DNA of 64,000 nucleotides from Euzebyella saccharophila (GCF_014855495.1 NZ_JACYFJ010000004.1:186001-250000), one strand, 5' to 3'. Counted from the stretch's first letter, positions 46,256 through 56,546 are shown. Program-made: numbers and translations. The notes: generated from the letters alone by a model not told the origin.

Positions 46256-47122
46256 TTAATGGTAAACACTAAAAAGCTCCGTAGCTTTATTGTATGCCGC
46301 TTCAAAGACCATCCAATTAACTCCAGAATCGGCTTTTACGGCTGTAAGATAAGAGAGCATTTTTTCTGTGGGCATATTGCCTGTAAGTTCATCCTTCGCC
46401 ATTGGGCAACCACCAAAGCCTTGAACCGCCCCGTCAAAACGCCTGCATCCAGCTTTGTACGCAGAGTCTACCTTTTCATGCCATTTAGTTGGGGTAGTAT
46501 GTAAATGAGCCCCAAACTCTATCTGAGGATATTGCGGTATGAGATTGGAAAAAAGATAATCGATATTTTCTGGAGTGGAAGACCCCACGGTATCTGATAA
46601 GGATAAAATGGACACGCCCATATTTGCTAGCTTCTGGGTCCATTCCCCTACAATATCCACATTCCAAGGGTCTCCGTACGGGTTTCCAAAACCCATGGAT
46701 ATGTATACTACCACTTCTTTGTCACTGGCGTTGGCATTGTCCAATATTTCCTTTAAGATATCGATGGATTGTGCAATAGTCTTATGGGTATTCCGCATTT
46801 GAAAGTTTTCCGAAATGGAAAAGGGATACCCCAAGTAGTCTATTTCCGGATGTTGGCAAGCGTCCACAGCTCCCCTTACATTCGCTACAATGGACAACAG
46901 TTTACTTTTTGATTTCGAAAGATCTAATTGAGAAAGCACATCTGCGGTATCTACCATTTGCGGAATCGCTTTGGGAGAGACAAAACTTCCAAAATCAATA
47001 GTATCGAATCCGCAGCTCAGTAAAGATTGAATATACTTTACTTTCTCCTTTGTGGGAATAAAGGTCTTGAGGCCTTGCATGGCATCCCTGGGGCATTCAA
47101 TAATTTTTACTTTCTCTTGCAT
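46256..47122 (-). CDS. Hydroxymethylglutaryl-CoA lyase-like protein
   Basis: 288 residues of the HMGL/DRE-TIM metallolyase family. Motifs: IIECPRDAMQG (usual DGLQN replaced by DAMQG), DFGSFVSPKAIPQMVD, FGAHLHTTP (metal-binding histidines) and the HMG-CoA-lyase hallmark GFGGCPMAKDELTGNMPTE with the catalytic cysteine. HMG-CoA lyase cleaves HMG-CoA to acetoacetate and acetyl-CoA in leucine breakdown. The altered first motif leaves room for a related substrate. It lies 18 bases after a LysE-type exporter gene on the same strand, a probable two-gene operon. Confidence 0.88.
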   Translation of the reverse strand: MQEKVKIIECPRDAMQGLKTFIPTKEKVKYIQSLLSCGFDTIDFGSFVSPKAIPQMVDTADVLSQLDLSKSKSKLLSIVANVRGAVDACQHPEIDYLGYPFSISENFQMRNTHKTIAQSIDILKEILDNANASDKEVVVYISMGFGNPYGDPWNVDIVGEWTQKLANMGVSILSLSDTVGSSTPENIDYLFSNLIPQYPQIEFGAHLHTTPTKWHEKVDSAYKAGCRRFDGAVQGFGGCPMAKDELTGNMPTEKMLSYLTAVKADSGVNWMVFEAAYNKATELFSVYH

Positions 47123-47140
47123 TCCTACCCAAAATTACCA

Positions 47141-47767
47141 CTATTTATCTGATATTAATAAGTACACTGCAATCCCCACAAATACAATTATTTGCAACCA
47201 TTTTAGATACCCACCTATACCGGGATTTTCTTTTATTCGGGAGGAAATAACACCCGATAATAAAGCAATACTTCCAAAAATGACGGAGGAAACCAACACA
47301 AATAAGGCTCCCAATATATAAAATTGAACTACCGTACTCACCGAATCACTAAATAAAAAGCCCGGAAAAAAAGCCAAAAAAAAGATAGTAACCTTAGGAT
47401 TGAGCACATTCATGATAAAACCTTGTTTAAATAAGGCTCCTAGACTCTTTCTACCCACACCTTCCTTGGAAATAACCAAACTGGCATCGCTTTTAAACAC
47501 TTTATAAGCCAAAAAGAACAGATAAATGGCTCCTAGCAACTTAATCCCAAAAAAAAGTACATCGCTTTGCTTGATAATCGCAGACACCCCAAATGCCAAT
47601 AGGGTGGTGTGAACAATACAACCGGACATTAAACCCGCCATAGTGGCCAATCCATACTTTTTACCATTGACCAAACTTTGCATGAGCACATAAATGTTAT
47701 CCGGGCCGGGTGAGATGGCAAGCGCTGCGGTGGCAGCCATAAATGCATAGAGCGTTTCGTAATTCAT
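47141..47767 (-). CDS. LysE family amino-acid exporter
   Basis: 208 residues with about six membrane segments. The N-terminal LysE/RhtB signature is visible: ALAISPGPDNIYVLMQSLVNGKKYGLATMAGLMSG. FMNVLNPKVTIFFLAFFPGF is the second typical block. Members export amino acids such as lysine, homoserine or threonine, with the substrate not predictable from sequence. Probably co-transcribed with the following HMG-CoA-lyase-like gene. The start at 47767 gives the expected MNYETLYAFMAATAALAISPGP. Confidence 0.9.
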   Translation of the reverse strand: MNYETLYAFMAATAALAISPGPDNIYVLMQSLVNGKKYGLATMAGLMSGCIVHTTLLAFGVSAIIKQSDVLFFGIKLLGAIYLFFLAYKVFKSDASLVISKEGVGRKSLGALFKQGFIMNVLNPKVTIFFLAFFPGFLFSDSVSTVVQFYILGALFVLVSSVIFGSIALLSGVISSRIKENPGIGGYLKWLQIIVFVGIAVYLLISDK

Positions 47768-47840
47768 GCGTTAAACTTAACCATTAAATAGAAATTTCAA
47801 TTTGAGGTCTTTTTCATATCTTACCCCAAAATTACACACC

Positions 47841-48251
47841 ATGAAATCAATTCAACTGACTTTATTATTTGTTTTAATCAGCTCCGGACTTTTTGCAACG
47901 GAGTATTCAAAAACCATCAATCCAAAATTTCATATGGAAAAAGACAGCCTTTTGCGCCATGTAGTTATGTTCAAATTTAAAGAGGGAACTTCGCAGGCAG
48001 ATATCGATAAGGTTCAAGAAGCATTTAGCGCCTTACCGGGTAAAATACCTCAAATTGCCTCCTACGAATGGGGAACCAATAACAGTCCGGAAGGGCACGA
48101 CAAGGGTTTTACCCACTGCTTCTTTCTTACTTTTAAAAGTGAGGCAGACCGTGCCATTTATTTACCACACCCAGACCATAAGGCGTTTGGCGGCATTCTA
48201 GGCCCTTACCTAGAAGACGTTATGGTTCTTGATTATTGGACTAAGGAATAG
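47841..48251 (+). CDS. Exported Dabb (stress-responsive A/B barrel) protein
   Basis: 136 residues from the ATG at 47841 (MKSIQLTLLFVLISSGLFAT signal peptide); a TTG 39 bases upstream is in frame but unlikely. The mature part is a Dabb ferredoxin-like barrel (PF07876): LLRHVVMFKFKEGTSQADIDKVQEAFSALP, YEWGTNNSPEGHDKGFTHCFFLTF and the closing YLPHPDHKAFGGIL...VLDYW. Known Dabb domains dimerise and bind small molecules; no enzyme activity can be assigned here. Single gene, convergent with pyrD. Confidence 0.88.
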   Translation: MKSIQLTLLFVLISSGLFATEYSKTINPKFHMEKDSLLRHVVMFKFKEGTSQADIDKVQEAFSALPGKIPQIASYEWGTNNSPEGHDKGFTHCFFLTFKSEADRAIYLPHPDHKAFGGILGPYLEDVMVLDYWTKE

Positions 48252-48274
48252 ATATACCTTACTAAAAATATTCT

Positions 48275-48308
48275 CTGGCCCGCTGCTATTTCCTTAGTTT
48301 CGGGCCAG
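48275..48308. terminator. Possible terminator hairpin at the pyrD 3' end
   Basis: CTGGCCCG (48275-48282) and CGGGCCAG (48301-48308) are perfect arms with an 18-base loop. The right arm lies in the last codons of pyrD. Only a weak T-rich stretch follows on the minus strand. Confidence 0.4.
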
Positions 48309-49331
48309 TATTGCTTTATTAATACTTTTTATAAGACCTGGACCTTCATAAATAAAGCCGGTATAGAGTTGAACTAAGTCTGCCCCAGCCTCCAACTTTT
48401 CTAGAGCATCTTGGGCACTATGAATACCTCCTACCCCAATTATGGGAAATGCTTTATTGCTTTTTTCTGCCAAAAAGCGAATCACTTCCGTGCTTCTAGA
48501 GGTTAATGGTTTGCCGCTCAAGCCACCTGTTTCTTTTACTAAGCTTTTATCTGATTTTAAGTTTTCGCGACTGATTGTGGTGTTGGTAGCGATAACCCCA
48601 TCTATATGGGTGTCCTTTATAATTTGAATGATATCTAACAATTGATCATCGGTCAAATCAGGTGCTATTTTCAGCAGAATGGGTTTTTCCTTTATGGAAA
48701 GTTTTTTGGCTTTAGAACTATTTTCTTCTTTCAACCTGTTCAACAATGCCGTTAGAGGCTCTTTATCTTGCAGTTCCCTTAATCCTGGAGTATTAGGCGA
48801 ACTTACATTTACCACAAAATAATCTACATGATCAAAAAGCGTATTAAAACAAATAAGGTAGTCATTTACAGCCTCGTCATTAGGAGTGACTTTATTTTTA
48901 CCTATGTTTCCCCCAATCAATATATTACGATTCTTTTTTAAGCGTTCAACGGCATCTTCTACCCCAGAGTTATTAAAACCCATTCGGTTGATAATGGCCC
49001 GGTCTTCTTTTAACCTGAACAGTCTTTTTTTAGAATTTCCAGGTTGCCCCTTGGGTGTTAGGGTCCCTATTTCGATAAATCCAAACCCAAAATTGGACAG
49101 TTCCTTAAACAGTTTGGCATCCTTATCAAAACCTGCCGCCAAACCCACTGGATTTTTAAATTTTAATCCGAAGACCTCCTTTTCCAATCGAGGGTCTTGA
49201 AAATTATAAAGGGATTTGAAAATAGAAGAAAAACCTATTTTACTTAAGTTGCGCACCATTGAAAAAGTGAAGTGGTGTGCCTTTTCTGCGTCCATTTTAA
49301 ATAATAAGGGACGTATGAAGGATGTATACAT
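48294..49331 (-). CDS. pyrD: Dihydroorotate dehydrogenase (quinone), class 2
   Basis: 345 residues from the ATG at 49331 ([23 protein letters not shown]); the frame is open seven codons further. It oxidises dihydroorotate to orotate in pyrimidine synthesis, passing electrons through FMN to membrane quinone. The N-terminal amphipathic extension marks class 2. Motifs: [58 protein letters not shown] (catalytic serine), [10 protein letters not shown], and GGLSGKPL with IIGVGGI for FMN. Complete and normal length. Confidence 0.96.
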   Translation of the reverse strand: MYTSFIRPLLFKMDAEKAHHFTFSMVRNLSKIGFSSIFKSLYNFQDPRLEKEVFGLKFKNPVGLAAGFDKDAKLFKELSNFGFGFIEIGTLTPKGQPGNSKKRLFRLKEDRAIINRMGFNNSGVEDAVERLKKNRNILIGGNIGKNKVTPNDEAVNDYLICFNTLFDHVDYFVVNVSSPNTPGLRELQDKEPLTALLNRLKEENSSKAKKLSIKEKPILLKIAPDLTDDQLLDIIQIIKDTHIDGVIATNTTISRENLKSDKSLVKETGGLSGKPLTSRSTEVIRFLAEKSNKAFPIIGVGGIHSAQDALEKLEAGADLVQLYTGFIYEGPGLIKSINKAILARN

Positions 49332-49434
49332 GAAACGTGTTGTGGTTTGCACAAAAATACAAACTTAATTCACGTTATTATTCAATTTTTGACCGAAGAT
49401 TAAATGTCAATCCTACAGATGATAATTAAATTCA

Positions 49435-49878
49435 TCATTCCGGACTTGCTTCTTCCGCATCGTATTCCATAGGAATGGCCTTTATAGGACGTCTATAAGC
49501 AGCGTTGCACAACTCAAGATACCTCTCATACTGTTTGGCATTGAACGTTTCCAAGAATTTTTGTTCCACATCAAGGGAAAGTGAAATTAATTGCCCTTGT
49601 AATTGCTTATACTTATCTCCCATTACTATTAAATCCTCCTCTTTGCTTTGCGGATGTTCTTTCAACAACAAATCAATTTGATCTTGAATTACCTTTGTCT
49701 GCACCTCCAGCTCACCTTTCAAGCTCTCCATAGTTGTCAATTGGCTATCGTTCAATTGAAAAGTTTCTTCGATCATTTTAGTATCCTTACCTCCAATTCC
49801 TAAAAAACAGTCTTGTGCAATACCCACGAAAGAAAGTGAAAAACATAGCATTAGCACGTAAAAGGATTTATTGAACAT
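49435..49878 (-). CDS. Secreted helical protein of unknown function
   Basis: 147 residues with signal peptide MFNKSFYVLMLCFSLSFVGIAQ. The mature part is predicted mostly helical, with long heptad-like stretches (SLKGELEVQTKVIQDQIDLLLKEHP and MGDKYKQLQGQLISLSLDVEQKF), and ends acidic (EYDAEEASPE). The spacing resembles small periplasmic Spy/CpxP-like or DUF4168-like helical proteins, but no motif is firm. It starts 10 bases after a small membrane-protein gene, so the pair is probably one operon. Confidence 0.6.
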   Translation of the reverse strand: MFNKSFYVLMLCFSLSFVGIAQDCFLGIGGKDTKMIEETFQLNDSQLTTMESLKGELEVQTKVIQDQIDLLLKEHPQSKEEDLIVMGDKYKQLQGQLISLSLDVEQKFLETFNAKQYERYLELCNAAYRRPIKAIPMEYDAEEASPE

Positions 49879-49888
49879 TCTAAAAATT

Positions 49889-50113
49889 TTAAAAAGTTAA
49901 CATAGTGCCGCTTTTTAATAGCAACAAAATCAAAAAAGTAACACCGGTACTGAGACCAATCAAACCTTCCCAATAAAAAGTTCGTTGCCCCCAAAGGGTA
50001 CGTCTTTTAGGACCGAACTCCTTCTTATAACGACCAATTGTGAGTTTGCGTACACTAAAGAGGCTTACCAAAAAAATACAAGCCACCAAGGCTATCTTCC
50101 AATAGTTTTCCAT
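49889..50113 (-). CDS. Small membrane protein
   Basis: 74 residues with two membrane segments (about 5-20, KIALVACIFLVSLFSV, and 48-67, GLIGLSTGVTFLILLLLKSG) joined by a strongly basic loop (RKLTIGRYKKEFGPKRRTLWGQR), which is then likely cytoplasmic. No family recognised. It has an ATG start and is followed after 10 bases by the secreted helical protein gene on the same strand. The TonB receptor terminator lies upstream, so it has its own promoter. Confidence 0.55.
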   Translation of the reverse strand: MENYWKIALVACIFLVSLFSVRKLTIGRYKKEFGPKRRTLWGQRTFYWEGLIGLSTGVTFLILLLLKSGTMLTF

Positions 50114-50167
50114 CGCTTAGGGATTTAAGTAGTTAAAAATAGGGTTTTAGAACTTTATATAAAATAA

Positions 50168-50193
50168 AAACCCCGCTCTCACGAGCGGGGTTT
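50168..50193 (-). terminator. Intrinsic terminator of the TonB receptor gene
   Basis: AAACCCCGCTC (50168-50178) and GAGCGGGGTTT (50183-50193) with a 4-base loop. On the minus strand it is followed by further T, about 20 bases after the receptor stop codon. Confidence 0.9.
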
Positions 50194-50212
50194 AAGGAAT
50201 AACTAAGTTGTA

Positions 50213-53071
50213 TTAATTAAGAGCCAAATTCACCCGAGCGAATAAAAAGCGGCCACCGATACCAAATTGTTGGGCTCTACGTGACCAATCGAAACGGCCA
50301 CCGCTACGGTTACCAAAACTCTCCTCGGCCCTGTCCGGATAAATATCAAAAAGGTTGTTGGCCCCAATGGTAAGCGTAAGCGCATCTGATGCTTTATAAC
50401 CAATGGAAAGGTCCGTTACCAGTTTGGTACCAAAAACCTGCTGGTTGGCCACTACCGTTGTAGCTTCGGTAACCTCGCCAAAATATACGTTCCTTAAGAA
50501 CATAATCCAGCGGTCTGAGGTTAGGCTATTGGAAAGGTTCACTTTGGTTCTTGGTACGGCCTCCTCTAAGTATACCCTACTATCTTCAGGAAAATAGGTA
50601 TCAACCTGCCCAGCATTCCGTAGTACTTCGGACGCATTGATATCCCCTATTTGGTTGGTTCTCGAAAAAGTACCTGCCAAATCTGACTTTAACCTGAAGT
50701 TGTCGCCAATATTAGTTTTATGCGTAATAACCACGTCCAAGCCTCTAGACTCGGTATTGATTGCATTCGCAAAGAAGGATGCTGCAGTAGCATTGGCCTG
50801 TCTTAGCAAATTATCCAATTCGGTTCCTGTTCCTGGGCCTTGAAATTGCCCTGTGTACACCACCCGATCATTGATTTCAACGTAATAACCGTCCACCGTA
50901 AAGGTAAGATTGGCATCCGGTATATTAGCTGTAAAACCCAAACTTACACTACTTGAGGTTTCCTCTTTAAGTTCTGGAATACCCAATAATTTTGCTGCTC
51001 TACTATTATTGGCAAACGTTCCTACTTCCTGCGGATTTCCATTTTGGTCAAAAATCGTTGATGTAGAATTAAAATTGATCTGGTGCAAGGATGGAGCTCT
51101 AAAGCCTGTATTTGCGGCTCCCCTGATATTCAGGTTATCGGATATTTTATAGCGCGTTGCCAATTTAAAGTTGATGGTAGATCCAAAATCGCTATAGTTT
51201 TCAAAACGGGTAGCAAAGCTGGCCAACCATTTTTCGGAAAAGTCGGCCTCCACATCAAAATATCCGGCAATACTACTTCTGCCCCGTGATAGCTCATTAG
51301 AAGGACTGAAACCGGGAAATACCTGTGATCCTCCCGGACGTGCATTTCCAAAAAAGTCTTGTGAAGGTTGTTGTGAAGCCAAGGTTATGCGTTGCCCATC
51401 CGCTGTATATTGAGAATAGGAAGCTTCTTCTCCAGCAACAATATCATAGTTTTCAACCCTATACTCCGCTCCAAAGGCCACGTTCAACCCTGACATGACG
51501 TCTTCAAAAAACCGGTTTACATCTAAATTGGAGGTGTTCTGTGCGAAAGAGAATCCCCCTGCATCAAAGAATGTGGGCGAAGCATTTTGCAATGAGGCGT
51601 TGAATGTATTTCCAATCGTATACAGAAAGGAGTTCTTACCATAGGTATTACTTAAATCTACGTTCCACTCGTTAATTTTACCTTTGATACCTACGGACAA
51701 AGATCTATCCTTAATGGTAGAATTGATTTCCGGCAGAAACCCATTGATGTAAGCCGGAGTGTACGTTCTGCTTTGGTTAGGCAATCGATAAAAACCAGCA
51801 GAATTACCCGTTCTAGAGCTAATTCCCGCAAAGGAATATACTTCGGTTCCGTTATCATCGAGTGGCAGGGCAAAATTGGCAAAAAGACGACCACCTCTTA
51901 AGGCCGATTGTCCTACCCTCATGTTATAATCGCTGCGCTGTTGATTTCTTGCCGCCAGTTCCGAAGTGGTGGCATCTTGGGATAAAATAGGTTGCAACTC
52001 TTCTTTCGTGGTTGCCCCGTTTAAAGCTATTCCCGCTTGGTTAGCGTATTGGATCACATCGGATACATCATCATCCAATAACGCAGATAAATCATAACCA
52101 TCATTATTTGCAAAACGCTCCACCACATTGTATTGGTTGAACACCTCACCTTCCCATTCCTTCATTCTGCTATAATCCTCACGCACATCAAAATCACCTG
52201 AAAGATTAAAATATCCTCCATTATCGCCCAAGGGCAAACCGTAGCTTGCGGCAACGTTGGTAGTTTCCCCATCTACCCCACCTGTCTGGTCATTCGCATT
52301 TTTAGAGAAATTGGCACCCGTAGTAACCGTGGCATTTAATTCGTTTACCGACTTGTTCAGAACTATATTAATTACCCCAGCGATAGCATCAGAACCATAT
52401 TGGGCCGCTGCACCATCTCTTAAGACTTCTATTCTCTGAATGGCGGAAGCAGGTATGGCATTTAAATCCGTTCCCACGCTACCTCTACCAAACGTACCGT
52501 TTACATTGATCAAAGAAGAGGTATGCCTTCTTTTACCGTTGATCAAAACCAAAACCTGATCGGGACCCAATCCCCGTAAGGAGGCAGGGTCAATATGGTC
52601 CGTACCATCAGAAATCGTTTGGGTGTTTGAAGTAAATGAAGGCGCTACATAATTTAAAATCTGATTTAAATTCACCTGAGGAGCCACATTGTTCAGTTCC
52701 GCCATGTCAATGACATCAACGGGAACCGTGCTTTCTGTAGCTGTCCTATTTGGGTTACGCGAACCGACTATCACCACCTCGGACAATGCTACCCCTGAGG
52801 ATAATTGTATTCTCATCTCACCGCTGGTAGCTGTTACTTCTTTGGTTTCAAAACCTATGTAAGAAACCACTAAATTGTCTCCAGGCTCAGCGTTAATAGA
52901 AAAATTACCATCAAAATCGGTTGTTGAACCAGTTGTAGTACCTTTGACAACAACTGAAGCTCCCGGAAGGGGAACCGAATCATCATCGATCACGATACCC
53001 GTTATTTGGGCATTGGCCAAACCAATCACCCCAAAAACGAGAATCAAAATGTTAAAAAATTGCTGTTTCAT
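50213..53071 (-). CDS. TonB-dependent receptor (paralogue of 31300-34248)
   Basis: 952 residues. A signal peptide ends near residue 21 (GLANAQ). The carboxypeptidase-regulatory-like domain is [22 protein letters not shown]. The plug has [24 protein letters not shown] and [23 protein letters not shown]. The barrel includes [12 protein letters not shown] and ends [11 protein letters not shown]. It shares family and layout with the receptor at 31300-34248 but has no partner lipoprotein or enzyme gene beside it. The outer-membrane substrate is unknown. It has its own terminator and diverges from pepT across 139 bases. Confidence 0.93.
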   Translation of the reverse strand: MKQQFFNILILVFGVIGLANAQITGIVIDDDSVPLPGASVVVKGTTTGSTTDFDGNFSINAEPGDNLVVSYIGFETKEVTATSGEMRIQLSSGVALSEVVIVGSRNPNRTATESTVPVDVIDMAELNNVAPQVNLNQILNYVAPSFTSNTQTISDGTDHIDPASLRGLGPDQVLVLINGKRRHTSSLINVNGTFGRGSVGTDLNAIPASAIQRIEVLRDGAAAQYGSDAIAGVINIVLNKSVNELNATVTTGANFSKNANDQTGGVDGETTNVAASYGLPLGDNGGYFNLSGDFDVREDYSRMKEWEGEVFNQYNVVERFANNDGYDLSALLDDDVSDVIQYANQAGIALNGATTKEELQPILSQDATTSELAARNQQRSDYNMRVGQSALRGGRLFANFALPLDDNGTEVYSFAGISSRTGNSAGFYRLPNQSRTYTPAYINGFLPEINSTIKDRSLSVGIKGKINEWNVDLSNTYGKNSFLYTIGNTFNASLQNASPTFFDAGGFSFAQNTSNLDVNRFFEDVMSGLNVAFGAEYRVENYDIVAGEEASYSQYTADGQRITLASQQPSQDFFGNARPGGSQVFPGFSPSNELSRGRSSIAGYFDVEADFSEKWLASFATRFENYSDFGSTINFKLATRYKISDNLNIRGAANTGFRAPSLHQINFNSTSTIFDQNGNPQEVGTFANNSRAAKLLGIPELKEETSSSVSLGFTANIPDANLTFTVDGYYVEINDRVVYTGQFQGPGTGTELDNLLRQANATAASFFANAINTESRGLDVVITHKTNIGDNFRLKSDLAGTFSRTNQIGDINASEVLRNAGQVDTYFPEDSRVYLEEAVPRTKVNLSNSLTSDRWIMFLRNVYFGEVTEATTVVANQQVFGTKLVTDLSIGYKASDALTLTIGANNLFDIYPDRAEESFGNRSGGRFDWSRRAQQFGIGGRFLFARVNLALN

Positions 53072-53210
53072 ATAGTTGTTTTTAAGTTATGTTAACAGCA
53101 AGTTAGGTAAAAAGAGCTGAAAAATGTAAGAAACCACCTCTTTTGAGTTACAAATTTTAACTTTTTAATAGGTTTTTAGATAAAAATTACACTTAATACA
53201 ACAATTAACA

Positions 53211-54449
53211 ATGCAGCATATTATCAATCGATTTTTAAACTACGTAAAAATTGATACTCAAAGCAATCCTACGTCGCAAACCACTCCCAGTACTGAAAAG
53301 CAATGGTATTTAGCCGATTTACTTGTAGATGAATTGAAGGAGATTGGAATGCAAGATGTTTCCATTGACGACAATGCCTATATCATGGCCACTTTGCCAA
53401 GTAATATAGAAAATGACGTACCAACGGTAGGATTCATTTCTCATTTTGATACCTCTCCGGATTTTTCAGGCAAGGATGTAAATCCGCAAATTATAGAAAA
53501 CTATGATGGAAAGGACATTGTTTTGAACGCTAGGGAAAACATTATTCTCTCTCCTGATTATTTCGAGGATTTACAACAGTACAAAGGCCAAACGTTAATT
53601 ACTACAGATGGAACCACGCTATTAGGTGCGGATGACAAGGCTGGCATTGCCGAAATTGTTACAGCTATGGAATACCTTATCAACCATCCGGAAATAAAAC
53701 ATGGTGATATAAGAATTGGCTTTACACCAGACGAGGAAATTGGCCGAGGAGCTCACCTTTTTGATGTGGACAAATTTAATGCAGACTGGGCCTATACCAT
53801 GGACGGCTCCCAAGTTGGGGAACTAGAATATGAAAATTTTAATGCTGCCAGTGCCAAAGTAACGATCAAAGGCAAAAGTGTACACCCAGGTTACGCCAAA
53901 AATAAAATGGTAAATGCCATTAGCATTGCCAATGAGTTTTTGAGTATTCTGCCTCCTGAAGAAACTCCCCAAAATACAAGTGACAGAGAGGGATTCTTTC
54001 ATGTTCATCATATAAAAGGCGAAATTGAACATGCAGAATTTGAGATGATTATTAGGGACCATGATAAAGACCTCTTTGAAAAAAGAAAACAGTTAATAAA
54101 GGATATTAGTGCTCAACTGAACAGTGATTACGGCGATTGTATACATACCGAAATCAAAGATCAGTATTTCAATATGCGGGAAAAAATAGAGCCGGTTTCC
54201 TTTATTGTTGATATTGCCAAAGCCGCTATGGAATCCGTTGGCGTGAAACCTATTATTAAACCTATAAGGGGTGGCACAGATGGGTCTCAGTTGAGCTATA
54301 AAGGTTTGCCCTGCCCTAATATTTTTGCTGGCGGACATAATTTTCATGGAAAATATGAATACGTACCTGTGCAAAGTATGTTGAAAGCTGTGCAGGTAAT
54401 TGTTAAAATTTGTGAGATAGTGGGCACTGCGAAACCTAAAAATGCCTAA
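53211..54449 (+). CDS. pepT: Peptidase T (tripeptide aminopeptidase)
   Basis: 412 residues of the M20B metallopeptidase group. It removes the N-terminal residue from tripeptides in the cytoplasm, using two zinc ions. Motifs: [15 protein letters not shown] (metal ligand His and catalytic Asp), [15 protein letters not shown] (bridging Asp), [15 protein letters not shown] (catalytic Glu pair), [29 protein letters not shown], and [24 protein letters not shown] with the last His ligand in GHNFHGKYE. No signal peptide. The next gene begins 22 bases downstream and may be co-transcribed. Confidence 0.95.
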   Translation: MQHIINRFLNYVKIDTQSNPTSQTTPSTEKQWYLADLLVDELKEIGMQDVSIDDNAYIMATLPSNIENDVPTVGFISHFDTSPDFSGKDVNPQIIENYDGKDIVLNARENIILSPDYFEDLQQYKGQTLITTDGTTLLGADDKAGIAEIVTAMEYLINHPEIKHGDIRIGFTPDEEIGRGAHLFDVDKFNADWAYTMDGSQVGELEYENFNAASAKVTIKGKSVHPGYAKNKMVNAISIANEFLSILPPEETPQNTSDREGFFHVHHIKGEIEHAEFEMIIRDHDKDLFEKRKQLIKDISAQLNSDYGDCIHTEIKDQYFNMREKIEPVSFIVDIAKAAMESVGVKPIIKPIRGGTDGSQLSYKGLPCPNIFAGGHNFHGKYEYVPVQSMLKAVQVIVKICEIVGTAKPKNA

Positions 54450-54471
54450 CTTATAGGGAAAACAATTAAAG

Positions 54472-55014
54472 ATGGACCGGCAAGAAAAGATGTTCAAATA
54501 CTACGAAGAGGAACATCAATTTAGGACTGCGATTGGAGTGCTTCGTGATTTGGCCCTAAAAACTGGTTTGGAGGAGACCTACAAATGGAATTTCCCTACC
54601 TACACCATAAACGGGAAAAACGTTTTGGCTATTTGTAAATTTAAACAGCACTTTGGCATATGGTTTTTTAACGGAGCAGTTTTAAGCGATTTTGACCAAG
54701 TTTTAGAAAATGCTCAAGTAGGGAAAACCCAGGCAATGCGCCATTGGAAATTCAAATCCCAAGAGGATGTAGACCCAAAAAAGGTTACTTCTTACATGCT
54801 AGAGGCCATTGACAACCAGAGAAAGGGTATTGAACATAAAACCTCCAAAAAAAGCACTTCAGGGAAAGTTGACATTCCTGAGCTTCTAAATAAAGCTTTA
54901 ACGGAAACCGATGGCGCCCAAAATGCTTTCGAGGGCCTATCAAATTATAAAAAAAGGAATACATCGAATATATCGTTACGGCAAAACGGGACAGTACCAA
55001 GCTGTCCCGTTTGA
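54472..55014 (+). CDS. DUF1801/YdeI (OmdA)-like protein, frameshifted near its 3' end
   Basis: The open frame gives 180 residues. The N-terminal 110 residues form a DUF1801/YdhG-like domain: LRDLALKTGLEETYKWNFPTYTINGKNVLAICKFKQHFGIWFFNG. A linker leads to IPELLNKALTETDGAQNAFEGLSNYKK, the start of a YdeI/OmdA C-terminal helix pair. After an A7 run (54949-54955) the frame changes to an unrelated RNTSNISLRQNGTVPSCPV. The expected family ending is present one base out of frame to 55070. It is therefore a recent one-base deletion, a sequencing error, or a gene expressed by slippage. Restored length would be 199 residues. Function of the family is unclear. Confidence 0.75.
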   Translation: MDRQEKMFKYYEEEHQFRTAIGVLRDLALKTGLEETYKWNFPTYTINGKNVLAICKFKQHFGIWFFNGAVLSDFDQVLENAQVGKTQAMRHWKFKSQEDVDPKKVTSYMLEAIDNQRKGIEHKTSKKSTSGKVDIPELLNKALTETDGAQNAFEGLSNYKKRNTSNISLRQNGTVPSCPV

Positions 55015-55070
55015 CCAAAATTTTACAGCTAATTTTAGAAGGCAAGGGTTTGCATGATGCCTACCGATAA
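54949..55070 (+). other. Out-of-frame C-terminal end of the DUF1801/OmdA-type gene
   Basis: Adding one A to the A7 run at 54949-54955 restores KKKEYIEYIVTAKRDSTKL, then SRLTKILQLILEGKGLHDAY and R before TAA at 55068-55070. This is the typical ending (EYIEYIxxAKRxxTKxxRLxKxL) of YdeI/OmdA proteins, so the downstream sequence is still under coding constraint or was until recently. Confidence 0.8.
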
Positions 55071-55083
55071 TACCGTAAAAAAG

Positions 55084-56433
55084 TTATAGCATTGGCAATT
55101 TCCAACCGTTTTGATAGTTCGCTTTTAAAAATTGATTGGCCTCCGTTTGTTTAAAGCCTGCTTTGGCATCATCCCAATAAATTCTATTCCCAGATTTATA
55201 GGCCACGTTACCCATATGTGAGACCAAAGCCGCGTCATACCCAACTTTTATGGGTGCATTTAGTTGGGATGCATCCCTACTCTTCACCGCATCAATGAAA
55301 TTGGCCGTGTGTAGGTCCAACCCACTTTTATCCCCCTTATCCTTTTTTATTGCCTCCATTTTTGGAATGCCCTTTTTACCCCATCCTTGAAACTCTTCCT
55401 CCGGAATGACCTCCCAACCATTACGATCCACTACCAAGGTTCCGTTGTTTCCTATAAAAGCGATTCCGTGATTTCTTCCATAATTCCCACCATCTATTCC
55501 GGTGGCGTGCTCCCACAAAATTGAAAATCCGTCATATTCAAATACGGTCTGTAATGTATCTGGGGTTTCGGAAGCGTCGTTTGGATATGCAAATTTTCCA
55601 CCTAAGGCCATAACGGATTTGGGTCTACCGGCCTTCATACCATACAATGCATAATCAATTAAATGCACGCCCCAATCGGTCATGAGTCCGCCCGCATAAT
55701 CCCAAAACCATCTAAAATTAAAATGAAATCGGTTTTTGTTGAACGGCATTTGAGACGCAGGGCCCAACCACATTTTATAATCTACCCCTTCTGGAACGTT
55801 GGTGTTTTCCAAAACGGGAACAGGTTTCATCCAACCTTGATAGGCCCACGCCTTGGCCAAACGAATTTCCCCCAATTTTCCGGAGTGAACAAAATCAATT
55901 GCATCTACAAAATGAGGCTGACTACGTTGCCACTGACCTACTTGAACGATACGGTCACTAGCACCAACATAGTTCAACATAATATCTGCCTCTTCTACGG
56001 AATTGGCTATGGGCTTTTCGCAATACACATCCTTACCGGCCTTTAAAGAATCAATTAATTGGAGACAATGCCAATGATCGGGAGTTCCTATAATTACGAT
56101 GTCAACATCCTTATCTTCTAACAACAGCCTGTAATCCTTATACCATTTGGGTTTTTTAACCCCGGCCTTTTCCAAATCTGCCGTTCTTTTCTTTAAAACG
56201 GACTCATCCACATCACAGAGAGCGGCAACATTGATTTCATTAAGCTTTAACATAGATGACAGGTTGCTAAAACCCATACCGTTGCAACCAATGAGCCCTA
56301 CGTTGATTTGGTCGTTGGGGCTTACTCTTTTTCTCATGCTCGCCAAAAGCTCCATAGGAAACATAAACGCAGCGCCCGTTCCCATAAAAGCCAAGGACCC
56401 TTTCCTTAAAAATTGTCTTCTAGTACCGTTCAT
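55084..56433 (-). CDS. Tat-exported Gfo/Idh/MocA family oxidoreductase
   Basis: 449 residues. A twin-arginine signal (TRRQFLRKGSLAFMGTGAAF) directs the folded enzyme to the periplasm. Residues about 40-165 form the Rossmann NAD(P)-binding domain (INVGLIGCNGMGFSNL; YCEKPIANSVEEADIM with the active-site EKP). The C-terminal alpha/beta domain contains DWGVHLIDYALYG. Members oxidise or reduce sugars and related polyols; exported ones in Bacteroidota probably act on glycan-derived substrates, but the substrate is not predictable. It stands alone and converges on the frameshifted gene. Confidence 0.92.
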   Translation of the reverse strand: MNGTRRQFLRKGSLAFMGTGAAFMFPMELLASMRKRVSPNDQINVGLIGCNGMGFSNLSSMLKLNEINVAALCDVDESVLKKRTADLEKAGVKKPKWYKDYRLLLEDKDVDIVIIGTPDHWHCLQLIDSLKAGKDVYCEKPIANSVEEADIMLNYVGASDRIVQVGQWQRSQPHFVDAIDFVHSGKLGEIRLAKAWAYQGWMKPVPVLENTNVPEGVDYKMWLGPASQMPFNKNRFHFNFRWFWDYAGGLMTDWGVHLIDYALYGMKAGRPKSVMALGGKFAYPNDASETPDTLQTVFEYDGFSILWEHATGIDGGNYGRNHGIAFIGNNGTLVVDRNGWEVIPEEEFQGWGKKGIPKMEAIKKDKGDKSGLDLHTANFIDAVKSRDASQLNAPIKVGYDAALVSHMGNVAYKSGNRIYWDDAKAGFKQTEANQFLKANYQNGWKLPML

Positions 56434-56497
56434 TCTCTTAAATAGTTTAAGTTGATGTTTGAAGATACAAATTTACCGGTAAAACAAGTGCAAAAAA

Positions 56498-56527
56498 AAA
56501 GCGCCCTCAAGAAATTGAGGGCGCTTT
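56498..56527 (-). terminator. Intrinsic terminator of the nusB-DUF1573-yajC cluster
   Basis: AAAGCGCCCTCAA (56498-56510) and TTGAGGGCGCTTT (56515-56527) with a GAAA loop, followed by nine T on the minus strand, 20 bases after the yajC stop codon. Confidence 0.93.
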
Positions 56528-56546
56528 ATCTTTTATAATCAAAGGG

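Noticed and set aside
54949-54957. Programmed -1 ribosomal frameshifting at the A7 run
   Set aside because: The codon phase is TAT-AAA-AAA-AGG, so the canonical A-AAA-AAA tandem-slip phase is not met and no clear stimulatory structure is obvious. A mutation, sequencing error or transcriptional slippage is more likely.
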